DNA of 6,088 nt from Terriglobia bacterium (GCA_030040515.1 JASHTO010000510.1:1-6088); one strand, 5' to 3'; counted from the stretch's first letter, positions 1 to 6,088 are shown. Numbers and translations: made by a program. Notes: generated from the letters alone by a model not told the origin.

Positions 1-418
1 GGCGGCAAATGGCGGCGGTCGCAAGCGACACGCACGATAGCTTCTCCGACCCATGGGGGCTACTGGCAATGGATCTGGCTTCGCGGCAACAGTCCGAAGC
101 GAGCGCCCAAATCGTATCACCGGGTTTGACGCTGAGTGTGCAGCGATCCAACCCGCCGGCTCCCGGATCGTAATCGGGAAGCTCGAATTCCTTTCGCGAA
201 AACTGCCGGGAAGAGCAGTAGGTGTGAAAAATTTACAATGCGATGTTGTCCGTTTGGGCCCCTCCCGTACACCATTGTGGCTATTCCGAGAATGTCCGCT
301 AAACTCTACTCCTGGGCGGATCGGGCAGCTTGTTGACGCGGAATTACATTTAGTCTATAAACTTTTGAGGCACTTGCTAGCTTCAACGTCAAATCCAAGC
401 GTCTAAAGAGGTTTATCC
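1..418. other. Upstream non-coding region with possible 3' tail of a preceding gene
   Basis: No convincing gene lies here. One frame is open from the window edge to a TAA at 171-173 and has an internal ATG at 9. Its GC-rich third positions (about two thirds by hand count) would suit the 3' end of an upstream gene, but it has no visible ribosome site and no recognisable domain. A longer frame at 53-406 has no Shine-Dalgarno and no recognisable family, and it runs through the promoter at 333-361, so I do not call it. From about 174 the sequence is visibly more AT-rich than the genes downstream, as expected of a regulatory region. A 10-bp palindrome, TTTCGCGAAA, sits at 192-201; I cannot assign it a function. 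Confidence 0.5.
333..361 (+). promoter_or_regulatory. Predicted sigma70-type promoter for the S8 peptidase operon
   Basis: A -35 hexamer TTGACG (333-338) and a -10 hexamer TATAAA (356-361) are separated by exactly 17 bp. Each matches the consensus at five of six positions. Transcription would start near 368, leaving a leader of about 50 nt before the ATG at 419, with the AAAGAGG ribosome site at 405-411. It is the best promoter-like pair I found in the upstream region. I see no clear operator palindrome overlapping it. The assignment rests on the general bacterial consensus and is a prediction. Confidence 0.6.
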
Positions 419-1786
419 ATGGGCGCCGGGCCACACAACCCGAGTCTGAAGAGTTTTGTCATTGCCGCGTCCATCCAGAGGCTGATCGACGCGCAGAAGG
501 GGGCATCCCCAAAGCGCATCCCGGTCATCATCTGCTTGCGGGAGTCTGCGGATCATCCCGAATTGGGCGTCCAACCGGCCAAGGACAGTATTAAGGAATT
601 CCTGTCCAAGCGCGGCGTAACTCCCACGGAGAGTGATTTTTACCTCTTTGCCTCGCTACTTCCCCAGGATATCGTCGACCTTGCCGATCTTCACCAGTGG
701 GTGTTCCAGATCTGGCTGGACGAAACGACATTCGCCCACCTGCTGCATTCCACCGACACCGTTAAGGCCACCTCCTGCTGGCGCACCTTCGACGCCCGCG
801 GCAAGGGCATTACCTGGGCGGTAATGGACACGGGCATCAACGCTGACCACCCGCATTTCGCCTCAAACCAGACGGTGGACAGCAAGCTGAGCCGCAACTT
901 CTCAAGTTCCGACACTCTCGACGACAAAGAGGGCCACGGCACCCACGTTGCCGGAATCATTGCCGGCTGCTGCCCGCCGTGGGAAGCGGGAAAGGCCTTT
1001 AAGTTTGCCACCTACCAGGAGGAAGAAGGTGACGACCCCCAGATTAAGGATCTGCCGGCCGCCCCTTCAGGCGTTGCCCCTCTCGCTAAGCTTTTGAATA
1101 TTAAGGTGTTGGATGATGACGGCACAGGTTCGGCTTCGGCCGCCATCCGCGGATTGGAGTACCTGCGCAAGCTGAACGATGCCAGCCAAGGCATTCGTGT
1201 GGATGGCGTCAACATGAGCCTGGGATACCCATTTGACCCCAAAAACTATGGATGCGGCTACAGCCCTCTTTGCCAGGAGGTCACGCGCGCGTCCGAGTCC
1301 GGCCTGATTGTCGTAATCTCTTGCGGCAACTGGGGTTACGGCAAGACAATGTTGGCCACCGGAGGGGAAGCAGCGGTGGCGGTGGTCAGTTCGATTTCCG
1401 ATCCCGCCAATGCCGATGCCGCGATCAGCGTGGGGTCCGTTCATAAGAGCAAACCGCATCTGTACGGGGTCTCCTACTTTTCGTCCAAAGGGCCGACGGC
1501 GGACGGCCGCATGAAACCGGACCTGGTTGCCCCGGGCGAGAAGATCATTTCGTGCCATGCCCACCCGGAGCAGGGGTTCCACTATCGCGAAGCCAGCGGC
1601 ACCAGCGCCGCCGCTCCACACGTTTCTGGCGCGATTGCGGCCTTTTTGTCCGGACATCGGGAGTACCGCGGTGATCCCGAGAGCGTGAAGCAGATCTTCA
1701 TCAAAGCGGCTATGGATTTAGGTCGCGACCGAGCTTATCAGGGCGCCGGCATGGTGGATTTACTGAGGGCTATGATGTCAGTCTAA
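419..1786 (+). CDS. S8 family (subtilisin-like) serine peptidase with I9-like prodomain
   Basis: This 455-residue protein is a subtilisin-like endopeptidase. The full catalytic set is visible: Asp137 in MDTGIN, His173 in GHGTHVAGIIAG, oxyanion Asn304 in SCGNWG, and Ser396 in SGTSAAAPHVSGA; the substrate-binding strand MSLG is near 267. Residues ~34-102 (from RIPVIICLRE to VFQIWLDE) have the alternating strand/helix pattern of an I9-type inhibitory propeptide, so the enzyme is probably made as a self-processing zymogen. Residues ~184-215, just after the His motif, form an acidic insertion absent from classical subtilisins. The start is set by AAAGAGG at 405-411, seven bases before the ATG, and an in-frame TAA at 404-406 rules out any N-terminal extension. 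The N terminus has no signal peptide, which is unusual for a zymogen of this family. The protein ends soon after the catalytic domain, with no C-terminal extension. It is first in an operon, 20 nt before the phosphoesterase gene. Family assignment is secure; substrate and location are unknown. Confidence 0.95.
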   Translation: MGAGPHNPSLKSFVIAASIQRLIDAQKGASPKRIPVIICLRESADHPELGVQPAKDSIKEFLSKRGVTPTESDFYLFASLLPQDIVDLADLHQWVFQIWLDETTFAHLLHSTDTVKATSCWRTFDARGKGITWAVMDTGINADHPHFASNQTVDSKLSRNFSSSDTLDDKEGHGTHVAGIIAGCCPPWEAGKAFKFATYQEEEGDDPQIKDLPAAPSGVAPLAKLLNIKVLDDDGTGSASAAIRGLEYLRKLNDASQGIRVDGVNMSLGYPFDPKNYGCGYSPLCQEVTRASESGLIVVISCGNWGYGKTMLATGGEAAVAVVSSISDPANADAAISVGSVHKSKPHLYGVSYFSSKGPTADGRMKPDLVAPGEKIISCHAHPEQGFHYREASGTSAAAPHVSGAIAAFLSGHREYRGDPESVKQIFIKAAMDLGRDRAYQGAGMVDLLRAMMSV

Positions 1787-1806
1787 GCCCCAAAGGAGAC
1801 AAGCCT

Positions 1807-3147
1807 ATGGCACGTTTCAAGCAGTTTCACGATCCGGAGCTTTCCATCTGGCAGGCGGCAGTCGGAGAAGTCGAGGCGAAGGCCGGTGTGGCGCTTCAGA
1901 CGCAGGACGCAGGCGGGCCGCGCGTGGTCGCCGGCCGACCTGACGATCTTGGCACCATGTCGTCGGAAGCGATTGCGTACTGCCGGCACGTGGACGAGGG
2001 CATCCCGATGGCCGAAACGGCGGCCGGGCAACCCTCCACGGAGGGCCTGCTGCAAACGCTTGGCTTCTGCTCGCTGGCCGCCCTCAAACTCGCGAAGGCC
2101 AAGATTGTGGGCGACCCGGAAGGGCCGCATCAAGTCGGTTTGGCCAAGTTTGGCGACTGCGACCCGAAGTACGCGGAAGCCGCCGCCAAATATGCCGAGT
2201 ACTTCGTTGCCCAGCAGAGGCAAATTCCCTACATCGTTTACAAAAACCTGAGCGATTTTGTGATCGACGGCAAACTCCCATCCAAGGCGAAAGTGGCGAT
2301 CCTGGGCGACTGGGGCACCGGCCAGAATGCCGCTAAAGTGCTCTTGCGGCAAATTGCCAACAAGAACCCAGACGTGGTGATCCACCTTGGCGACATCTAC
2401 TACGCGGGGACCCAATTTGAGATCACCAATTATTTCCTCCAGATCTGGCAGCAGACTCTGAATCTTGGCACCCAGCTCAACCGGATCCCAACGTTCACCC
2501 TGGCCGGCAACCACGATATGTATTGCGGCGGGGTTCCCTACTATCAGTTGCTCAAGCAGCTCGGGCAGCCGGCCAGTTATTTCTGTTTGCGCAACGCCAA
2601 CTGGCAATTCGTCGCCATGGACACCGGCTATAACGACCACAACCCGGCGGCCGGCGGCGACGGCGCCACCTACTTGCAGGATACGGAAGTGACGTGGCTC
2701 GCGGATAAGGTAAACAACGCGGGCGGCCGTCGCACCGTGCTGATGTCGCACCACCAGCTTTTCACCGCTTACGATGCGATTGACAACGGTGCCATCAACA
2801 TGCGGCTTTATCCGCAAGTTGCGCCCTTGCTGCCGAAGGTAGCGCTGTGGCTATGGGGACACGAGCATGACTTCACGCTCTATGACGCCTACAAAGGTCT
2901 GGCGCGAAGTTGCTGCATGGGCCACGCGGCGTTTCCAGTGGGCCAGGCGGAAATACCCAGCGAACCCAAGCACCCGGAAATTCCCTTAATCAAAGGTGAC
3001 GACGGCGACCCCGTCCGCCTGGGAGTGACAGCCGGCTTGTACAATCACGGGTACGCGATCATCGATATCGGCGGACCGGCGGGCCAGGTTTCTTATTACC
3101 AGGATAGCGACGAAGACACGCCGATGTACACGCAGGCGTTGACGTAG
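1807..3147 (+). CDS. Purple-acid-phosphatase-like metallophosphoesterase
   Basis: This 446-residue protein is a dinuclear-metal phosphoesterase. All five signature blocks are present in order: GDWG (Asp168), GDIYY (Asp196, Tyr199), GNHD (Asn235, His236), SHHQ (His315) and GHEHD (His352, His354). The GDxG first block and the Tyr in GDxxY are the pattern of purple acid phosphatases, where Tyr ligates Fe(III) and gives the charge-transfer colour; most other calcineurin-like enzymes have DxH in block I and no such Tyr. All seven expected metal ligands are conserved, so the protein should be active on phosphomonoesters or diesters. Residues 1-160 are an unassigned, mostly polar and probably helical extension, and the catalytic domain starts near KVAILGDWG. 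No signal peptide or membrane segment is visible, unlike typical secreted members. AAAGGAG at 1792-1798, eight bases upstream, supports the ATG. It follows the S8 gene by 20 nt, so co-transcription is very likely. The substrate is unknown. Confidence 0.93.
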   Translation: MARFKQFHDPELSIWQAAVGEVEAKAGVALQTQDAGGPRVVAGRPDDLGTMSSEAIAYCRHVDEGIPMAETAAGQPSTEGLLQTLGFCSLAALKLAKAKIVGDPEGPHQVGLAKFGDCDPKYAEAAAKYAEYFVAQQRQIPYIVYKNLSDFVIDGKLPSKAKVAILGDWGTGQNAAKVLLRQIANKNPDVVIHLGDIYYAGTQFEITNYFLQIWQQTLNLGTQLNRIPTFTLAGNHDMYCGGVPYYQLLKQLGQPASYFCLRNANWQFVAMDTGYNDHNPAAGGDGATYLQDTEVTWLADKVNNAGGRRTVLMSHHQLFTAYDAIDNGAINMRLYPQVAPLLPKVALWLWGHEHDFTLYDAYKGLARSCCMGHAAFPVGQAEIPSEPKHPEIPLIKGDDGDPVRLGVTAGLYNHGYAIIDIGGPAGQVSYYQDSDEDTPMYTQALT

Positions 3148-3180
3148 TCATTCGTCGGGGCTCCATGCTGGGTGAATTCT

Positions 3181-3204
3181 GTAGCGGCGGTCTATCGACC
3201 GTCG
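3181..3204 (+). repeat. REP unit 1 (GTAG + hairpin, forward)
   Basis: GTAG (3181-3184) is followed by an 8-bp stem, CGGCGGTC (3185-3192) and GACCGTCG (3197-3204), around the loop TATC. The stem pairs fully on the + strand with one G-T wobble at the third pair (3187/3202). A GTAG foot plus a slightly imperfect stem is the recognised layout of RAYT-associated REPs. Confidence 0.7.
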
Positions 3205-3205
3205 C

Positions 3206-3229
3206 ACGGGCTTGCCAAAGCAAGCCCGT
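3206..3229. repeat. Perfect central hairpin between the two REP units
   Basis: ACGGGCTTGC (3206-3215) and GCAAGCCCGT (3220-3229) form a perfect 10-bp stem around the loop CAAA. No run of T follows on the + strand (the next bases are ACAATT), so it is not a canonical intrinsic terminator. It is more likely the linker of the REP doublet, though it could pause RNA polymerase or block 3' exonucleases. Confidence 0.65.
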
Positions 3230-3235
3230 ACAATT

Positions 3236-3258
3236 CGACGCTCATAGAGCGCCGCTAC
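3236..3258 (-). repeat. REP unit 2 (GTAG + hairpin, inverted)
   Basis: Read on the - strand this is GTAG followed by CGGCGCTC, loop TAT, then GAGCGTCG, so it is an inverted copy of REP unit 1. It keeps the same wobble at pair 3. Pair 6 is C-G here instead of G-C, and the hairpin is preserved because both sides changed. The loop is one base shorter. Confidence 0.7.
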
Positions 3259-3326
3259 AAACCCCGAACTGCACCACTAGTCCACTTGGCGGATACCACC
3301 CTGCGGACGTTGAAAAGGAGAGCACC

Positions 3327-6088
3327 ATGCCGCGACTGGCATCACCGATTGAAACGATCAAAGAACACTATGCCGTTGTCGTGATTGGCTCGGGTTATGG
3401 CGCCGCCATCGCCGCTTCGCGCTTATCGCGGGCCGGCAAAGAGGTCTGCGTGCTCGAGCGCGGGCGCGAATTCCAGCCCGGCGAGTATCCCGACCGCACG
3501 CCGGAGGCGGTGGCGGAGATGCAATGTCACACGCCGGACTGCGCGCAAATCGGCTCACGCACCGGCCTGTACGATTTTCACGTCAACGAGGACATCAACG
3601 TCTTCGTCGGCTGCGGCCTGGGCGGCACCTCGCTGGTGAACGCCAACGTGGCCCTGCGCGCGGAGCCGCGCGTCTTCGACGGTGCGCGCTGGCCGCGCGA
3701 GCTGCGCAACCCCGCGCCCGTGGATCAGAACGCGGAGGGCAACTTCCCCACCGCCCTCGATGACGGCTATCAACGCGCGGAGGAGATGCTGAAGTCCAAT
3801 CCGTATCCCACCACGGAGCCCGCGCTTCCCAAACTGGCGGCCCTGCAAAAGTCCGCTCAACAGATGGGCAGGAATTTTTATCGGCCGCCCATTAATGTGA
3901 ACTTCAGCGTCAAGGGGCCGAATCATGTGGGGGTGGAGCAGCAGCCTTGCTCGGAATGCGGTGACTGCGTCACCGGTTGCAACTACGCCGCCAAAAACAC
4001 GCTGATCATGAACTACCTGCCGGACGCCGTGAATCATGGCGCGAAGATTTTTACAGAGGTCTCCGTCCGCTGGATCGAGCGCAAGAACAACCAATGGGTC
4101 ATCCAATGCGAGGTGCTGGGCGTTGGACGCGCAAAGTTCAAGGCGCCGACGATTGCCGTTACCGCGGACGTGGTTGTGGTGGGAGCGGGCACGCTGGGCT
4201 CAACGGAAATCCTGCTGCGCTCGCGCCAGCACGGCCTGACGCTTTCCAATCAACTCGGCGAGCGTTTTACCGGCAACGGCGACGTGCTGGCCTTCGGTTA
4301 CAACACCGGCCAAGTGATCAACGGAGTCGGCTGGGGGCATCACCAAAAAGGAGAAATTCCCCCCGTCGGCCCTTGCATCACCGGCATCATCGACATGCGC
4401 CACCAACCCAAGCTGACGGACGGCATGGTGACGGAAGAGGGCTCGGTGCCCGGCGCTCTGGGCGCGCTGCTGCCGGGAGCGTTCGCTGCCGCCGCGGCCG
4501 TGGCCGGTTCGCCGGAACCCGTCGCCACGCCGGAGGGCATCGCCGAGAAAGAACGCGAACTCCTGACCGATTTTGAAGGCCCCTATCAGGGCGCTGTGAA
4601 CCGGTCGCAGATCTACCTGGTGATGACCCATGACAACGGCAGCGGGCGCATGAGCCTGGACACGCACGACAATCTGGCGGTGAACTGGCCGGGCGTGGGC
4701 AGTGAACCCATCTTCCAGACGGTGAACGAGCGCCTGAACCAGGCTACGGCGGCGCTGGGTGGAACTTATATTCACAACCCCCTTTGGAGCAAACTGCTCC
4801 ACAAGAATTTGACTACGGTCCATCCGCTAGGCGGTTGCGTCATGGCGGACGGTGCGGAAACCGGAGTGGTGAATCACAAGGGGCAGGTATTTTCCAGCAC
4901 CGCGGGCAGCGCCGTTTACGACGGCCTTTACGTTTCGGACGGATCGGTGATTCCCACGCCGCTGGGCGTCAATCCCCTGCTCACCATCTCCGCGGTTACT
5001 GAGCGTTCCATGGCACTGCTGGCGCAGGATCGTGGATGGAAGATCGACTATGCGCTTCCCTCCAAACCTCCAGCCCCACAGCCCGTCAAGGCGGGGGTGG
5101 AATTCACCGAAACGATGAAGGGATATTTCTCTTCCGCGGTGAAAACGGTCACGCCGCCCTTGCAGCTCGACTCCAGCTATCAACAGGGCTTCGACCAGGG
5201 CGAGGCTGCCAACTCGCCGTTTCAATTCACCCTGACCATTGTGAGTGAAGACCTGGATGACATGGTGACGAATCCCTCCCACCAGGCGAGCATGGTGGGG
5301 ACGGTGAACGCGCCCACGCTTTCTCCTCAGCCGCTGACGATTACGGAGGGAATCTTTAACCTCTTCACCGTCGATCCCAACAACGTCGATACGCACAACA
5401 TGCGCTACCGGATGATGATGGTGGCGCAGGACGGCCACACTTATTATTTCGACGGCTTCAAGCAGACGCATCCGGACAGTGTGCTGCAAGCGTGGCCCGC
5501 CACATCGACCCTCTACATCACCATTTACGATGGCCAAAGCGCCTCCGCCCCCATTTTGGGCAAAGGCATTCTCCACATCGCTCCCGAGGATTTTGCCCGG
5601 CAGTTGACCACCATGAAGATCATCAACGCCGGCAGTGTGACGGAGCGGATCCAGGCGGGGGCCAAATTTGCGCGATTCTTCATGGGGCCGTTGTTTGACA
5701 CTTATGCCGACGTGTTCGTCCGCCCCACGGTGTTTGACGCGGATGCGCCGCCGCGCGAAAAGCGTCCGCTGCGCGTGGGAGCGCCGCAAGTGGGGTTCTT
5801 CAAAACCTCCGACGGAGTGACCCTCCGTCTGACGCGCTACCAGGGGGGTTCGAAAGGGCCGGTGATTCTTTCGCACGGCCTGGGAGTTTCCAGCCTGATT
5901 TTTTCCATCGATACCATTGACACCAACCTGCTGGAATACCTCTACGCCCAGGGTTATGACGTGTGGCTGCTCGATTACCGCAACAGCATCGAATTGCCCG
6001 CCGCCACTCTGCAATCGAGCGGCGACGATGTGGCCACGCGCGATTATCCCGCCGCCGTCAGCAAGGTTCTGGAATTGACCGGCGCGAA
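3327..6088 (+). CDS. GMC (cholesterol-oxidase-like) flavin oxidoreductase fused to alpha/beta hydrolase, 3'-truncated by window edge
   Basis: The frame is open for 920 residues and leaves the window without a stop. Residues 15-580 are a GMC flavoenzyme of the cholesterol-oxidase-like branch. The FAD-binding fold is VVVIGSGYGAA (Gly21, Gly23, Gly25) with Glu44 ending strand 2. It is followed by VGCGLGGTSLVNANV (~94-108), VVGAGTLGSTE (~284-294), and the probable catalytic pair His499 (HPLGGC) and Asn549 (GVNPLLTISA). Residues 208-218 carry Cys208, 211, 214 and 218 in a CxxCxxCxxxC array followed by AAKNT. Residues ~592-800 form an unnamed, mostly beta domain starting at EFTETMKGYFS. From ~825 an alpha/beta hydrolase begins: SHGLG (His850, Gly851) forms the oxyanion region and LLDYRNS lies near 883-887. 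Its nucleophile elbow is beyond the edge. The start is fixed by AAAGGAG at 3314-3320, six bases before the ATG. No Sec or Tat signal is visible. The family suggests oxidation of a sterol or other hydrophobic alcohol coupled to ester hydrolysis; the substrate is inferred, not shown. Confidence 0.92.
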   Translation, partial: MPRLASPIETIKEHYAVVVIGSGYGAAIAASRLSRAGKEVCVLERGREFQPGEYPDRTPEAVAEMQCHTPDCAQIGSRTGLYDFHVNEDINVFVGCGLGGTSLVNANVALRAEPRVFDGARWPRELRNPAPVDQNAEGNFPTALDDGYQRAEEMLKSNPYPTTEPALPKLAALQKSAQQMGRNFYRPPINVNFSVKGPNHVGVEQQPCSECGDCVTGCNYAAKNTLIMNYLPDAVNHGAKIFTEVSVRWIERKNNQWVIQCEVLGVGRAKFKAPTIAVTADVVVVGAGTLGSTEILLRSRQHGLTLSNQLGERFTGNGDVLAFGYNTGQVINGVGWGHHQKGEIPPVGPCITGIIDMRHQPKLTDGMVTEEGSVPGALGALLPGAFAAAAAVAGSPEPVATPEGIAEKERELLTDFEGPYQGAVNRSQIYLVMTHDNGSGRMSLDTHDNLAVNWPGVGSEPIFQTVNERLNQATAALGGTYIHNPLWSKLLHKNLTTVHPLGGCVMADGAETGVVNHKGQVFSSTAGSAVYDGLYVSDGSVIPTPLGVNPLLTISAVTERSMALLAQDRGWKIDYALPSKPPAPQPVKAGVEFTETMKGYFSSAVKTVTPPLQLDSSYQQGFDQGEAANSPFQFTLTIVSEDLDDMVTNPSHQASMVGTVNAPTLSPQPLTITEGIFNLFTVDPNNVDTHNMRYRMMMVAQDGHTYYFDGFKQTHPDSVLQAWPATSTLYITIYDGQSASAPILGKGILHIAPEDFARQLTTMKIINAGSVTERIQAGAKFARFFMGPLFDTYADVFVRPTVFDADAPPREKRPLRVGAPQVGFFKTSDGVTLRLTRYQGGSKGPVILSHGLGVSSLIFSIDTIDTNLLEYLYAQGYDVWLLDYRNSIELPAATLQSSGDDVATRDYPAAVSKVLELTGA

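Larger units (their letters stand above)
3180..3259. repeat. REP doublet (BIME-like) element with potential cloverleaf fold
   Basis: This 80-bp imperfect inverted repeat lies between the phosphoesterase and the oxidoreductase genes. Its perfect 10-bp termini TGTAGCGGCG (3180-3189) and CGCCGCTACA (3250-3259) face each other. Inside are three local hairpins: 3185-3204, 3206-3229 and 3236-3254, so it can fold either as one long interrupted stem or as a cloverleaf closed by TGTAG/CTACA. The outer hairpins are inverted copies of one ~20-nt unit, each with GTAG at its 5' foot. Known REP elements mobilised by RAYT (TnpA_REP) transposases have this same plan: GTAG followed by an imperfect hairpin, often as inverted pairs called BIMEs. 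No RAYT gene is in the window, so it would act in trans. I see no obvious target-site duplication in the flanks. Possible effects are 3'-end mRNA protection or attenuation between the neighbouring genes. Confidence 0.78.

Noticed and set aside
18..29. GTCGC-AA-GCGAC as another REP-like hairpin
   Set aside because: The stem is short with an unrealistically small loop, and there is no GTAG foot. Its likeness to the 3180 repeat is limited to a few GC-rich bases.
9..173. 54-residue frame from ATG 9 to TAA 171-173 that could be the 3' end of an upstream gene
   Set aside because: Third-position GC is only moderately raised, no domain is recognisable and the 5' part is outside the window. I mention it in the region description but do not call a gene.
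53..406. 117-residue open frame directly upstream of, and in the same frame as, the S8 gene
   Set aside because: It has no ribosome site and no recognisable domain, and it runs through the promoter at 333-361. It ends at a TAA 12 nt before the S8 ATG and carries no signal peptide, so it does not look like a broken 5' part of the peptidase gene.
1783..2817. 344-residue antisense open frame opposite the phosphoesterase gene
   Set aside because: It lies opposite a gene with all metal-binding motifs intact. Long antisense frames are common opposite GC-rich codons, and its translation has no recognisable motif.
3206..3229. Central hairpin as a Rho-independent terminator for the phosphoesterase gene
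   Set aside because: The stem is perfect but no T-run follows on either strand, and it sits at the symmetric centre of the REP doublet.
3212..3234. TTGCCA ... TACAAT as a promoter for the oxidoreductase gene
   Set aside because: The spacer is only 11 bp, far from the 16-18 bp needed, and both elements lie inside the repeat.
4827..6014. 395-residue antisense open frame opposite the oxidoreductase-hydrolase gene
   Set aside because: The + strand frame carries the GMC C-terminal motifs and the hydrolase start. The antisense product is His/Arg/Val-rich with no family signature.
419..6088. The three-gene set as a phage-defence or toxin-antitoxin system
   Set aside because: No nucleic-acid-sensing, STAND NTPase, nuclease or antitoxin-like domain is visible. 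The families point to protein, phosphate-ester and lipid/alcohol chemistry instead.

Overview
This window reads as about 6 kb of GC-rich (roughly 60% by eye) bacterial chromosome. It holds three consecutive genes on the + strand, each with a good purine-rich Shine-Dalgarno. There is no tRNA, rRNA, CRISPR array or transposase gene. The host cannot be fixed from sequence alone. The gene families, the base composition and a GTAG-type REP doublet suit a free-living, probably soil, bacterium such as a verrucomicrobial or acidobacterial lineage; this is inference.

Layout. Positions 1-418 contain no convincing gene, only a possible 3' tail of an upstream reading frame in the first ~170 bases. They end in a good sigma70-type promoter (333-361) and a leader of about 50 nt. 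Positions 419-1786 encode a subtilisin-family (S8) serine peptidase with a complete Asp/His/Ser triad and an I9-like prodomain, but no signal peptide. After 20 nt, 1807-3147 encodes a purple-acid-phosphatase-like metallophosphoesterase with all seven metal ligands and an unassigned N-terminal extension of about 160 residues. The gap 3148-3326 holds an 80-bp structured repeat (3180-3259): two inverted REP-like hairpins, each with GTAG at its foot, around a perfect 10-bp hairpin. From 3327 to the window edge runs a very large open frame (920 residues visible, no stop). It fuses a cholesterol-oxidase-like GMC flavoprotein, an unnamed middle domain and the beginning of an alpha/beta hydrolase.

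How they may work together. The peptidase and phosphoesterase genes are almost certainly one operon. The oxidoreductase-hydrolase gene is co-directional and may be co-transcribed, with the REP doublet acting as an mRNA-stability or attenuation element between them. None of the three proteins shows a Sec or Tat signal, although the peptidase and phosphatase families are often exported. The fusion suggests coupled oxidation and ester hydrolysis of a sterol- or lipid-like substrate; the roles of the peptidase and phosphatase beside it are unknown. The most unusual items are the REP doublet, which carries an internal compensatory base-pair change, and the multidomain flavoenzyme with a ferredoxin-like CxxCxxCxxxC cluster.
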